DNA from: Tillandsia leiboldiana | Lineage: Eukaryota; Streptophyta; Magnoliopsida; Poales; Bromeliaceae | Reading direction: 5' to 3' | DNA: 64,000 nucleotides | NCBI GenBank assembly: GCA_029204045.2 | Contig: CM055063.1 | Span: 27,163,721 to 27,227,720, forward strand | Shown here: positions 1 through 10,855 of the stretch, one piece after another | Position numbering within the stretch: position 1 is the stretch's first letter | Layout of the letters: every line of letters begins with the position of its first letter | Position numbers and translations under genes: made by a program | Notes under the pieces: generated by a model | Database searches by the model: none | The model's input: only the letters and a program-made list of their open reading frames with translations | What the model was told of the DNA's origin: nothing

Positions 1-278
1 AGACAGATTTTGAGTCCTTGAGACTCCTTTGCTTCGGTGTTATGCATAAGCTGGCATACCCGTTGCGGCAGGCGGAGCAGGCAGTGCCAGTTTTGCTTGC
101 CCATCGATTGGGTTTATTCAGACGAATACTTTTACTTTTGCACTCGTGCCTGGGGGACGAGTGGAGGCTGGCAGTTGTGTTTAGACCGGTGCTAGTGTTG
201 TTGGGAGCCATTTGGTTTGACGGTGGTCCTGTGTTGTTGTGAGTACTTTGATCGTTGTGTGAGAGGTTGAGCATCTTG
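1..278 (+). mobile_element. Tek-C1 5' LTR, left segment
   Basis: This is the interior of a long gypsy LTR that begins before the window. It continues at 3379 after an inserted solo LTR. The join GAGCATCTTG/AGACCATCCG is supported by the uninterrupted, inverted relative near 60105-60145, which has the same order of sequence. No coding sequence is seen; the short open frames here lie in repetitive LTR DNA. Confidence 0.8.
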
Positions 279-1205
279 TGTGAGGACCCGAATTCCCACT
301 TAAGAGATTACTGTCGGTTTAGTGGCCTTTGGGAGTGTTTGTGCGCGTGTCGGGCCGAAGAATTGGATTTGTGGTGCAATTTGGGTCTTAGTTTGCATCA
401 CTCGAGGCCTGCGTGGTGTGTCGGTGGTGTTTGTGCGCAATTTGGACACAAGTGATGGACTTCGGGCTTAAAAAGAGATCACGTGGGAATTGGAGGACCC
501 GTCGAGTGTTTAGAAGTGATTTCGCGCGACGCGGATGTCAAATTTTGGACTCCGGGCGAAGTTTGGATAAAAGATTACCTCTCCGGTCGCCTTCGGGAAT
601 TTCTAGAGTTGGAATTTGGCAAATCGGACTTAAGAATTGGCCCCGGCGGGAAAATCGGATCAAGTGGGTTTTCCGGGGGCATTCGGCAAATTTTCGGTTG
701 AGAATTTGGAGAAATGGACATCGTTTTTGGTTTCAGCGCGCGAAATCGTTGAGAATGGACTATTTACTTGTTTATTTTGGAGCCCGGATGAAGTGCGCGT
801 TTTTCGAGGCGACGCGGCACGAATCCCGAGGCGTGGCGACGCGGCACGAAGCCCGAGGCGGCCCAGGCGCGCGGTTCGAGGCGCGTACAGTGCGTGGGGC
901 GCACTGGGAACCCCGCCTTCAAGCGCGGGGGGCGCGAAAGGGCCGCCACGTGGCGGGCCCCCACTGGCACCCGCTCGGGGGCGCGGGGGCGCACGCCCGT
1001 GTGGCGTGCCCGTGTCCCGCGCCTGCGCGGGCGCGGTGTCACGCGCCCGTGTAGCGCGCGGGCTGCGCGCCCACGTGGCGCGCTTGGGTGCGCGCCGCGT
1101 GGCGCCCGGGGCGCCTGCGTGGACCCGGTGCATGCGCCCGGCTGTGTGGACCGCGGGCTGGTGGCTCCCCATTGGCGGTGCACCGTGGACCCATTGCATG
1201 AGCAC

Positions 1206-1290
1206 CTTCTCTCCTTTTTCTTCTTCTTCTTCTTCCTTCTCCACCCCGAGCGCCATTCTTTCTTCTCTTCTCTTCCTTTCTTCTCCAACC
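1206..1290 (+). repeat. Pyrimidine-rich tract (TTC/CT repeats)
   Basis: A run of CT and TTC repeats lies in the solo LTR just after the GC-rich block and before a GAGAGAGTGAGAGGGAGG purine stretch. Plant core promoters often carry such Y patches near the start site, so it may mark the LTR promoter. No clear TATA box is seen beside it. Confidence 0.5.
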
Positions 1291-1509
1291 GAGCGTGAGA
1301 GAGTGAGAGGGAGGGAGTTGTGTGGGGTGCTGCGGTGCGTCGTGGGCCTCGTGGAGCGCGCGAGTTTTTCCAACGGAGCAGTTGGGCGGCGCGGCGCAGT
1401 CGAGGTTGGTCCCGTGAGTTAATTTTACGGTGTTTTTGCGCAGTCTGCGGCGTTCTTTTGGACTTTGAGTTTGACCCTCTTGTTCTTATCTTTTTAGGGA
1501 CCGTGTTTT

Positions 1510-2135
1510 ACTGCACCGTTTTGCGTGCGGTCTCTGCCGCCGTGCACCGTTTTGCGTGCGGACTCCGTTTTACCTGCGAATTCTGGCACCGTGCTCCATT
1601 TTGCGTCGGACTCCGGCACCGTGCACCGTTTTGCGTGCGGACTCCGTTTTGCGTTTGGACTCCGGCACCGTGCACCGTTTTGCGTGCGGACTCCGGCACC
1701 ATGAACCGTTTTGCCTGCGGACTCCAGTACCGTGCACCGTTTTGCGTGCGGACTCCGTTTTACCTGCGGATTCGGGCACCATGCACCGTTTTGCGTGCGG
1801 ACTCCGGCACCGTGCTCCGTTTTGTGTGCGAACTCCTGCACCGTGCACCGTTTTGCGTGCGGACTCCGTTTTGCGTGCGAACTCCGGCACCGTGCACCAT
1901 TTTGCTTGCGGACTCCGGCACCGTGCATCGTTTTGCGTGCAGACTTCATTTTGCTTGCGGACTCTGGCACCGTGCACCGTTTTGCGTGCTGAAGCCGGCA
2001 TCGTGCACCGTTTTGCGTGCGGACTCCGGCACCGTGCACCGTTTTGCGTGCGGACTCCGGCACCGTGCATCATTTTGCGTGCGGACTTCGTTTTGCGTGC
2101 GGACTCCGGCACCGTGCTCCGTTTTGCGTGCGGAT
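1510..2135 (+). repeat. 31-bp minisatellite inside the Tek-C2 LTR
   Basis: About twenty imperfect units are built from two modules, GCACCGTGCACC and GTTTTGCGTGCGGACTCCG. The units are either the full 31 bases or the shorter second module alone. The units keep several reading frames open on both strands, which explains long but meaningless ORFs with CTVLRADSG or HAKRCTVPESA repeats. The array is absent from the other Tek-C LTRs in the window, so it is a local expansion. Confidence 0.9.
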
Positions 2136-2573
2136 CGCGTGGATGCCAATTGCAAGTGTCTACGAGCAATTGGTGGCAAATCGAGGTGGGTGGCCTTATC
2201 TCCAAGTTTTATGGACTGTACAGTAATTCTACTGATGTAGGACTATGCATGATAGTTTATTTCCTTGTCTAGCATACTAGATTGTAGGAATTGTTATTCC
2301 TTTTATCATCTGTTAATATAGTTATCTTGGAACTTGACCTAGCACCCCCGTCATATGTTGCATGTGTAACCAGACCAGTAGAAAACCCTCACTTGGGCTA
2401 GGGTTATTTATGTTTAGACACCCACACTGTTTTTCTATTCCTGGACATAGTGTTATCCTCGCCCGGGTAGTGGGCCGAGAGGTCGGGACTTTCTTTTAGT
2501 GTGGATTGCTTTTGCACTCGTGCTTGAGAGCAGAGTGGAGTCTGGTAGTTGTAGTGGGTTGCTTATCTGTGCC

Positions 2574-2755
2574 GGGAGCCGTTTGGGTAAACGGTAGTCC
2601 CGGGAGGTCTTGTATCCCTGTTGTGCTGTCGTGAAAGGGAGCCGTTGAGCAGACGGTAGTCCCGGGCCGTCGAGTATCTTCCGGTCAGTGTTGTTGGGAA
2701 CCGTTGGGGTTGACGGTGGTCCCAGGTCGTTGAGTGTTGTCCGACCGGTATTGTT
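2574..2755 (+). repeat. Three tandem units of about 60 bp
   Basis: Units start GGGAGCCG at 2574 and 2638 and GGGAACCG at 2696. Each holds a CCGTT...ACGG short inverted repeat followed by GGT(A/G)GTCCC. Related sequence occurs at about 205-235 and, inverted, near 60160-60190, so this is a shared trait of the downstream half of Tek-C LTRs. Confidence 0.6.
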
Positions 2756-3378
2756 AGCCTGAGTTGTGGGTCGTTCCTGGCTGTGGAGTACCTCCCGCCA
2801 GTGTGCTTTGTGCTGCGAGCTGTTGGAGAGTCTAGTGTCTCGTGTTTCGTGTTAGCAGATCAGCTGAGTCGTCGAGAGTGCTCCGACTGTTGTGCGAGAT
2901 ATTTGTGGATCTTGAGTCCTACCGTTCTGAGAGTGAGTGTGGGTCTTGACTATAGCCTGCTTATGCCAATGTTTGATACTCTATGCCGCGTCGTTTTCCT
3001 CAGTTGGAGTCGCGCCCCTGAGATGCCGCTGTGGATACGATGGTTGGCCTGTTGAGGCAGTTTTCCGCAGTGGATGCAACGATGGGCTTGTTGAGGCAGT
3101 TTTGCGCGAGGGGTGAGTTAGTCGGACAGGACGCCCCACGTAAATCCCGTCCTCATGTGGATGTGTGGTAGTGGGCAGGTGCGTTCCCAGTCGACAGGCG
3201 CAGTCTTGACTGGACCCTATGAGGCAGTCAGTTCGATTGGGTCGATTGAGCACCTTGGGTGCGAGTGGTCACATTTACTTTCATCTATTCCACTTTTTGA
3301 GCATCTAGATAGAGGCATGGTACCTGTAGAGTAGCTGTTGGCGAGCCCGGGTCGCAGTTTCGACCCCGGGGCGTGACA

Positions 3379-4298
3379 TCTTGAGACCATCCGTTCTGTG
3401 AGAGAGCATGGATTTTGACTATAGCCTGCATGAGCCACTACTAGATAGCGAGTTAGTCCGTTTGGACGCCCTACGTGATTCCTGCCCGTCAGCGTGAGGT
3501 GGTTGTAGGTGGGCACAGGTTTGACTGGACCCGATGTGGCAGTCAGCTCGATTGGGTCAATTGAGCACCTCGTGTGCGAGTGATTGCATATCTTTATCAG
3601 AGTTTTTCCCCTTTTGAGCCTTTAGTTAGAGGCTTGGTAGCTGTTGAGAGTCTCCAGCCTTCTTGTTCAGTTCTTACTGCATTAGTTATTTTCTTGCCTC
3701 TTGAGGACTTGGTGGGCAGACCGTCGGGCTGGCGGTGGTACCCACTGAGAACTCCCTTTTTGGTGTAGTTCTCACGCCCATTGGGGTTTCCCCCCCCCTT
3801 TTTCCTTCCTCTCCTTTGTTTTGCAGAGTCTTAGCGGGTGTTGCCGATTCTGCGGTTGTTGATCGTGGCGAGGGAGTTGCGTGCTAGACCCCTACCCGTC
3901 GTTGGATAGTAGCGGTACCCCCCTTCAGAGGAGAGCTTTAGTAGATTAGCTATTTTATTCTTTTTTTCCTCTTTTGAGAGACCGATGTAGTGAGGTTATG
4001 ATATGTTTTGAGAGCCTGTACACTGATGTATTTATTGGAGATACCTCCCTGTTGAGTTCTGGGTTTTGTATCTGAGGAAAATTAACTGATTATCTTTTTT
4101 GGGAGATGAATATTGTATCATTATTCCAGTTGTACAGATGGTTGGTTTTAGTTTTACAGCACTTATATTTTATAGCTCTGATATCTGTTTAGCTGTAGCC
4201 TTTTCTTGCAGGTAGGACGCTTCGCCTATGCGGGGTTTTGCATAGGTGGCGGATCTGTTGGCGAACCCGGGTCGCAGTTTCGACTCCGGGGCGTGACA
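3379..4298 (+). mobile_element. Tek-C1 5' LTR, right segment, ending GGGGCGTGACA
   Basis: This is the 3' part of the same LTR as 1-278. The end CTCCGGGGCGTGACA is followed within eight bases by a tRNA-Met primer-binding site, which makes it the 5' LTR of an element rather than a solo LTR. The last 100 bases match, in inverse, 62450-62550. Confidence 0.82.
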
Positions 4299-4305
4299 GA
4301 TTAGG

Positions 4306-4317
4306 TGGTATCAGAGC
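4306..4317 (+). other. Primer-binding site, tRNA-iMet type
   Basis: TGGTATCAGAGC is complementary to the 3' end of plant initiator tRNA-Met, the usual primer of Tekay-type gypsy elements. It lies 7 bases after the LTR end. Confidence 0.88.
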
Positions 4318-7300
4318 CTAGGTTGTAGGTCATGGTGGACTTAGAAACCCTAGGCTTATGGTTTGACCCTTGGATGACTTCGTGAGAGTCGTGACTTGTA
4401 GCGAGAGTCCTGATTGAGTTTTATACCTCTCCCATGGGGCGGGATGAGTGATTGGCATGTTTATTCTCCTAAGCGATTATGTTGGCTGCAGACAACATAA
4501 TGCTATGGAATGGGTGACATGCTCTAGACTTTCGCTGGATTGGGTCGAGCGTTGTTGTGTGCTGATTTCTGGTTTCGTCGTGGTGAGTGGTGTCTCCCCG
4601 ACGCTGGGTTTTGACCCGCGTGCTTCCTTTAGCAGCTGTTTAGCATGAGCGGTTGGATTTGGGCTGGATACCCGGATTGAGGTCAGAGAGCTCCGGACCC
4701 AGATGGCAGGATTGTTAGAAGCATATCAGCGACTGAGGGAGCAGCTGGCCTGGGTGACACAGTTGTCGGAGCAGTGGGTAGCCCGACAGTGCTTTCCTCC
4801 TGAGACCATCTGGTTGCAGTATCCTCAGCGGCAGTGATTTCTGTGGCGCCGATGGAGCGAGTAGCCCCCTCCGTGCCAATGTTTAGTGTCGAGGCACTGA
4901 GGCAGGGTGGATAGCTAACAACGGATTGAGCTGTGGGGCATGATCGGTTTATTGAGCCAGTTTTGGCAGTCGAACCACCCCGATTCGCAGGTTTGAGTTT
5001 GGAGCCTTGGGAGGCTGAATCGTGGTTGGTGGTGATGGAGAAACTATTTGAGAGCTCCCTTGTGCCGAGAGTTTATGCAGTTGTTGAACTGCGCGCTCCA
5101 TTTCGAGGGACGAGGCGCATAGGATTTGTGTGACTAGGAGTGGATTGCGCCAGGATACCTTTCAGTTGATTTAGTCCCTCCTGTACAGATTTTGGATTTT
5201 GGTGCCTCGATAGAGTAGGCACTATGTTTGGAGCTGGCGCTGCAGTCCCTTTGGATAGGGATCTACCACCAGAGGCGAGTTCTGGATATTGGCGCTTGGC
5301 GCTAGGTGATGGAGGACAGATCGGCCGGCAGAGGCATTTTCGCTTTGCTTTCCTGGTTGGTGTATATCCTTGTGGATGGTTAATGTAGAGCTTACCCAAG
5401 GGAGTGTTACCCTTTGTGATTAATAACATGCATGTTTGGAATTTATTATATGGGATTGAGGGGTGAGCCTAGTAAGGATAATTATATAAGGAATTGCATG
5501 GATTAATTGTGTTTTGTCATATGACGGTTGCAATAATGGATTTCTGAGATGTCGGAGATCGGGTGGACCCCGATGGCAGCATCAGCATCCATATCAGAGT
5601 AGCGCAGCGGTAGCATGGATATGTTATCTGCTGAGGGCCACAGTTGTCGCCTCAGCATGAGCAGAGACAGAGGTCGTGCTCCCTTTGTTATTGGTTTGGA
5701 TATTTTCTGGCAGACTGAGCGGCAACCGCTTGCATCGGGTGGATGAGTTTGTGCCGCTTGGTCGGAGGGCGCCACGACAGTGGATCGGGTTGATGCAGGT
5801 GTGATTTCATCACAGCAGTCGTAGTTAGTGCACTTCGCGTTCCGGCATGGACTAGAGGCAGAGTTGATACCACGCGCACTTGAGATACAGGTTACTGTTG
5901 GTGTTGTGCATGTGGAGGAGGCTTGTGGATTATGTGCAGCGCAGTTGAGGCCGTGAGTTGTATCGGCAGACTTTTTGGTATTCGTGTCAGTTTGGTGTTT
6001 TGACCCAGTGCTTGGGATTGGTTGGCACAGTACCACATGATATTTGACTACGGAGAGGGAAGGCTATGACCTTCTGCGAGGTAGACAAGCGAGGCTTGTT
6101 TGTTGAGACAGTAAGAGCACACAGGTTGTAGCGACAGGGTGAGAGGAGCTTATGGCGGCACCGGGATTAAAGGATATTTCTATCGCTGCGAGATCCCGGG
6201 TGTGAGTCCACTCGAGCCGATGATTACGCCGCCAGTTAGGGAGATTGAGATTGCGATTGACGTGGTTCTGGGAAAGTTGATGGCACTGGTGCAGGGATCC
6301 GATGGATCGAGGGTCTGTTTGACCTCGTGCCACGCCGTTGATACACGGTAGTGATGCCACGTCTTTGATACACGACTGTGAGAGCTCTTTTGTGGTTTGA
6401 GCACAGGCAGGTCCGAGTATTATTCTGGATTATTCTGGACCTTTTGATGGAGTTATACTCCGGTAGTTGTTCGACTGATGCATGTACAGATTTTGGAATC
6501 CGACAGCCGAGGGCTTTGCCTAGATGGCGTTCAGGACACGGTAAGGGCATTATGAGTGTAGCGAGGTCGAATGGATGATTTGACTGATACCATCGCCGAT
6601 TTTAGCATCGCCAGTGATGGGAGATGGATTTGCGAGATACAGTGATGCCTCCCATAGTGGCTTTGGAGTTACAGTTGGATTATTGATGAGCATTCAGTAT
6701 CACCCCGACAGGGCCACCGTGGTGGCGGATACCTGGTGCAGGAGAGCTTTTTGGGCCTGAGTTTGATGATTCCACAGCTGGCGCTGTGTGGGACCATTAT
6801 GGAATACCGGGTTGAGTTTGTGTCACGGAGGATCCCTTTCGATGATTGACTGCGGCTGAACAGTCCCCTCGGGTAGTCGGTTTTGAGAGTGACCGAGTGA
6901 GAACCCCAGCTTATTTGGGCCCCTTTTCTTTTGGTTGCTGGTGTGGGTATTTTCGGATCGCCTAGTTGTGCTGCCACCGGGGGGCGGTTTTGGGTGTGTG
7001 TTGCTCTGGTTGTTCTTTCTTTTCCCCAGCCTTTTGTTGGAGTTCTTGTTGGTCCTTCCGCGTGTCAGCTCAGGAGCGTTAGGCTTGTGGATTCCTCGCC
7101 CGTGATGGACTCGTTTCCTTTGAGATCTGCGGGTATTTGTGGTACGAGGGACGCCCGTTGTGAATTCTAGCTCGTGAGATGAGAGAATTACGTAATTGGG
7201 CCATGCCGTACCAGTTGTTGTTGTTGTTGAGGAGTAATCACGGGGAGTGACTGGTGACTTGGGAGCTGGAGACGGCGGTGTTGAGTACCTATCCTTGGTT

Positions 7301-7351
7301 TCTGAGACTCCGTGTAAGTTGCTTTAGTTTCGAGGACGAAACTTTCTTTTA

Positions 7352-7362
7352 GTGGGGGAGGA
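7352..7362 (+). other. Polypurine tract of Tek-C1
   Basis: GTGGGGGAGGA directly precedes the 3' LTR start TGTGGTAACCC. Such a tract primes plus-strand synthesis. Confidence 0.8.
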
Positions 7363-9810
7363 TGTGGTAACCCAGATCTCTGCAGGGCTTCTACAGTGCG
7401 ATCAGCAGCTTCTGGAGGCCTATGGGGCGTGTCGGCGGTGTTTCTGCACCAATTTGGACACAAGTGATGGACTTCGGGTGTATAATGGATCACGTGGGTA
7501 ATTGGGGGACCCCGTCGATTGTTTAGAAGTGGTTTCGCGCGAATCGGGCATCAAAATTGGACTCAGTGCGGAATTTGGATTAAAAACGCCCTTCCGGATG
7601 CCTTCGACAAATTTTGGAATTGGAATTTGGCAAAATGGACTTCGGATTTGGATTCAGCGCGCGAAAACGGTCAAGATGGACTATTTACTTGTATTTTTCG
7701 GAGCGCGGATGACCCGGCACGGATTTCGAGGTGTGGGGTTACTGTTCCGGCAACCGGAGAGGCGCCGGCGGCGGCGGCGGGCGGCGGAGCGCGGCGGCGG
7801 GCTGAGGAGTAGCCGGTCGGTCCACCGCGGGAGGCGTGCACCAGGCGCGGGCCACGTGGCAGCGTCCGGTTGGCCGGCGCAGCAGGCGCCGTCCACAGAC
7901 TTGGCGGGGTGCACGGTGGACGAGGGTTGGCCACGTGTCGCCTTCTGGTTGGCTGGCCTTGGTGGGCGCGGTCCACTTAGCGGCAGGGGCAGGTGACCGT
8001 ACGCGGGCAGGTGCGGGGTAGGTGGGCGACGTGGGGGCGCCACGTGGCGCCCCGCGGTTAGCCGGGCGCAGCCGCGCACGTCCGCGTGTCGGGACACGCG
8101 GCGTTGCGCGGTTCGCGGGCGCACGTGCGCCAGGCGCGGGGGAGGGCCGCGAGGCCACGTGGCGCATTCTCGTGGATTCGGGCGCGCACAGTGTTGGGCC
8201 GGGCCCAACACTGTAGCCGCCCGAAACTAGCGGGCGCCCGGAAATTGGGCCCAAATGTCCAATTTCAGATTTTTTCGGGCTGGGCCTATAAATAGGCACT
8301 TTGCTTCGGCTTTTTGCCCCTTTTCCCTAGCTCCCCTGCCCTTGGACCCTTCAGCAAAGTTGGAGATCTTCGTGTTGCGCATCTTCTGGCAGAGGCCCGA
8401 ATTTTTTGGTGGCCGCGGCGTCGACGATTTCGTCATCGTAGCACAGAGCGACGATCATTCATCGGAGGCCCGTTATTGTCGTTGTTTGGTCTAAATGGTC
8501 CTCAGAGCTACTCCGACTGTATTTTTGGACGATTTTTGCGTCGTTGGATTCACGAGAGGTACGTCTTCGACTTTCGTGTTGATTACCTTGCTGGATTCTG
8601 AATTTGTGGCATGGTTTTTGAGACATTTCTAAGCCACTATTTGCTGGTGGAGTTTTTGGACAGTAGCCCCTTGCCGTAATTTTATCTCCGCGTTCGAGCG
8701 TCGGATCGAGACGAGCCTGTACACTTTTTGCATCTACTCGTCACGAGGATCACCATCGTATTTTTCCGGGATTTTTCTGAGGCTTGCCCGAAGTTATACT
8801 GTTTCCCCTTTTACTGTGCAGATTATTACAGTTGGGTGGTTGTGAGTTTTTGCGCGCCTGTACTGTGGGATTTGTAACTCGGCCTACGGGACTCGGATTT
8901 TAACATGCAGGTACTCGTTTCGAAGGGCTCGACGCGACGATCGCGACTGTATTTTTGTCGGATTTTTCAGAGTTCTTGCTGCAGGTGAAAAATCTGCATC
9001 TTTGTGACTGTTCCTACAGATTTGTTTTCACTTGGATATTTTGGAATAAAAGCGTAACTTTGGACCTTATTGTTCTGCCCAGGAAGGTTTGCTAGTGTCT
9101 TTTAACCTGTTGGAACTGGAGATGATGGTTTCCGGGTATTTCAGCTATTAGGAGCCGAGGTTGGCGCGATGTGTACCGTGGATGCGGGTTCAGCAGTTGT
9201 TATTGGCAAAAGGCCACACTCTTCACCAACCTCAGGTTTGCCTTGGATTAAGCTCTTCAGGTGGGTAAACATAATATTGGTATCTGTATAAGGAAATGAT
9301 AGGGTTGTTATGGATGTTTGTGTTATGGTTAATGTAAGTACACCTGTCGGAATGTCACCCCTATGACTGATAGCATGCAGAACTAATGTTCAACTGATAT
9401 GAATGAGAGGTAAGCAGGGAATGGCGTAGATTTTGGGAATTGATGCATACCTGATCATGGTTCACGTTTGGTGAATTAGAGTTTTATCACATGACAGACG
9501 GTTATATTTATCCCACACTAGATGATATAGAGATGATGCATGTTCATGTATTGGCCTACTTGTGTGAGATTGTTATATCATAGTAGAAATACTTTAGCAT
9601 GCTGTGTTATTTTGTGTTTAACTCTCTTTCATCGTTTCTGAAGATAAATGCATGCTTGTATGGACACGTAGTTAGGCCATCTTTTACTGCTGCACTACAT
9701 ATTGGAACTTGACTTAGGAGAAACCATGCTATTCTTTTCTCCTTCTTGTTAGTCAGGCGGTCTGTGTTGCTCGGGTGCGAGCAGGGGTCTGGGGTAGTGT
9801 AGCAGGGACA
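7363..9810 (+). mobile_element. Tek-C1 3' LTR, truncated
   Basis: The LTR starts TGTGGTAACCC after the polypurine tract. Positions 7440-7700 align with 425-780 of the solo LTR (GGACACAAGTGATGGACTTC; GGATTCAGCGCGCGAAAA). A promoter block with palindrome and TATA box lies at 8188-8294. The part to about 9810 matches, inverted, the stretch from about 62200 back to 60900. Homology stops near 9810, so roughly the last 0.8 kb of a full-length LTR is missing. The spurious GC-rich frames between 7680 and 8300 are not genes. Confidence 0.8.
8188..8294 (+). promoter_or_regulatory. LTR promoter: 13-bp palindrome, TGGGCC sites and TATA box
   Basis: Two 13-base arms, ACAGTGTTGGGCC (8188-8200) and its exact complement (8202-8214), flank one G. 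They contain inverted TGGGCC motifs, the 'site II' (TGGGCY) bound by plant TCP factors. Another TTGGGCCCAA lies near 8246-8256, and a TGGGCC directly precedes the TATA box TATAAATA (8287-8294). The same arms recur at 62354-62380, again upstream of a TATA box in the element's orientation. Confidence 0.75.
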
Positions 9811-9886
9811 TTTGTGGCGACCTTGGTTCCCATGCAACCTTTTTCCTGTGAATCCACTGTTGGAACACCTAGTGTTGGTGTATCTT
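9811..9886. other. 76-bp unassigned spacer
   Basis: Between the broken Tek-C1 LTR and the terminus of Sire-M there is short sequence with AACACCTAGTGTTGGTGT, an imperfect inverted repeat. I recognise nothing else in it. Confidence 0.4.
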
Positions 9887-10855
9887 GTTGGTTTTTATAA
9901 TATTAAAGGATCCACACGATCCACACGGATCTAAATAGGTACTATCAAACAACTAGAGGGGGGGTGAATAGGTGTAATACTTATAAAACCAATCTCAGTG
10001 CAAAATAAAAACCAATGCGGAAAATAAAAATAGCACACCGAGATATACGTGGAAACTCCAATCCAGGAGAAAAACCACGGGACCAACACGCAATAACAAT
10101 CCACTAAGAAACGAAGAATAACAAGGTGATTACCGACTCCACGGACTCAAACCCCTCCTTCAACTTCTTCGGACCTTGCGCTCCACCGATTGCACGTCCA
10201 CTGCACACGTTCGAATCCACGAACGCCACTCGAATCCACGAGCACACATTTCGAATCCACGAAACGCCTTTAACACACCGAATCCGCGATGCCACGTCGA
10301 ATCCACGACGCAAACTTAGCCGATAGAAATGTTAGTTTCGATGGTGATCCTTTGCTTAGATTATCATTGAAGAATCGTAGAAGGAATCTCTAAGCAAAGA
10401 CTAGATCAATTTGACAAAAGATAGATCTTGGAAGAACCGTCGAATTGACCTAAAAGAGGCTATAAAGAAGAACGATAAAAACCTAGCCTCTAGGGTTGCT
10501 CTCAAGTGTTTTATAAAATAATCGGTAGTTCTTGAGAAACCCTAAGTGTCTATTTATAGTTTAGAAACCTTTGGAAAGAGATAAGCATCAAAAACTGACT
10601 TAATAGAAATTTTCCCGCACGACGATCCGGATCGGATTTACGGCGATCCTGACTGTCGTCTTTTTTCAGCAATTCCTCAAAAAATAAGGTTCGGGATCCG
10701 GATCGGAATTCTGATCCGGATCGGTTCAGGATCAGAAATTCTGAACTGCACTCTGAACATCCATTTTGTCCAGTTTTTGATTTTTAAGCAATGAAAACTT
10801 ATCCAAGTGTTTCTAAACTACACAAATGTATTCGGATCACCAAAATTATTTAGAC
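9887..10855 (-). mobile_element. Sire-M 3' LTR (minus strand), start truncated
   Basis: In + coordinates the LTR begins TGTTGGTTTTTATAATATTA, the complement of an LTR end in ...CCAACA. It carries the Sire-family marks: complements of GTGGATTC inverted repeats at 10208-10310, a TATA box (complement of CTATAAATAG, about 10551-10560), GATCCGGATC palindromes at about 10620-10730, and a stretch near 10770-10840 matching the early LTR of Sire-1 (GATCCGAATAC; ACACTTGG). The first 120 or so bases of the LTR (the TGTTACGG part) are missing, and gag sequence abuts directly. The exact junction is uncertain by about 20 bases. Confidence 0.75.

Larger units (their letters stand above)
279..3378 (+). mobile_element. 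Tek-C2 solo LTR (3.1 kb) with TSD TCTTG
   Basis: The segment begins TGTGAGGACCC and ends GGGGCGTGACA. It is flanked by the perfect 5-bp duplication TCTTG (274-278 and 3379-3383). Both flanks belong to one other Tek-C LTR, so the segment is an LTR inserted in an LTR. No internal region or PBS follows it, so it is a solo LTR, the usual product of recombination between the two LTRs of one insertion. Its ends match those of the other Tek-C LTRs at 3379-4298, 7363-9810 and, inverted, 52820-55865. It differs from them in carrying a GC-rich tract (about 800-1200), a pyrimidine tract and a 31-bp minisatellite. The open frames inside it are repeat artefacts, not genes. Confidence 0.88.
4299..7362 (+). 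pseudogene. Tek-C1 internal region, decayed gag-pol
   Basis: About 3 kb lies between the PBS and the polypurine tract, much shorter than a normal 5-6 kb gypsy interior, and no long frame survives. Gag remnants are legible: near 4690-4775 an ELRTQMAGLLEAYQRLREQL-like stretch, and at 4933-5090 a piece with EPWEAESWLVVMEKLFE, matching the start of the retrotransposon Gag capsid domain (compare DPWVVEKWIDTMEKLF in Tek-A). At about 6200-6290 a frame with PPVREIEIAIDVV recalls the protease/RT linker of Tekay pol. I could not recognise RT, RNase H or integrase cores. The end of the region (7326-7345) has the GTTTCGAGGACGAAAC motif seen at the 3' end of Tek-A and, nearly the same, of Tek-B. Confidence 0.72.

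Noticed and set aside
660..1422. Overlapping GC-rich frames of 134-261 codons
   Set aside because: They lie in the upstream part of a Tek-C solo LTR, in several frames at once, with no recognisable domain.
1510..2135. Possible CRISPR array
   Set aside because: Units are contiguous variants of one repeat without unique spacers, and the setting is a plant LTR.
1320..2240. 306-codon frame with repeated CTVLRADSG-like units, and overlapping long frames on both strands
   Set aside because: All frames are held open by the 31-bp minisatellite in an LTR; no start context, domain or relative.
4299..7362. Small separate genes in the Tek-C1 interior
   Set aside because: The frames of 60-177 codons lie on both strands, and the legible pieces are Gag and Pol remnants of a dead element.
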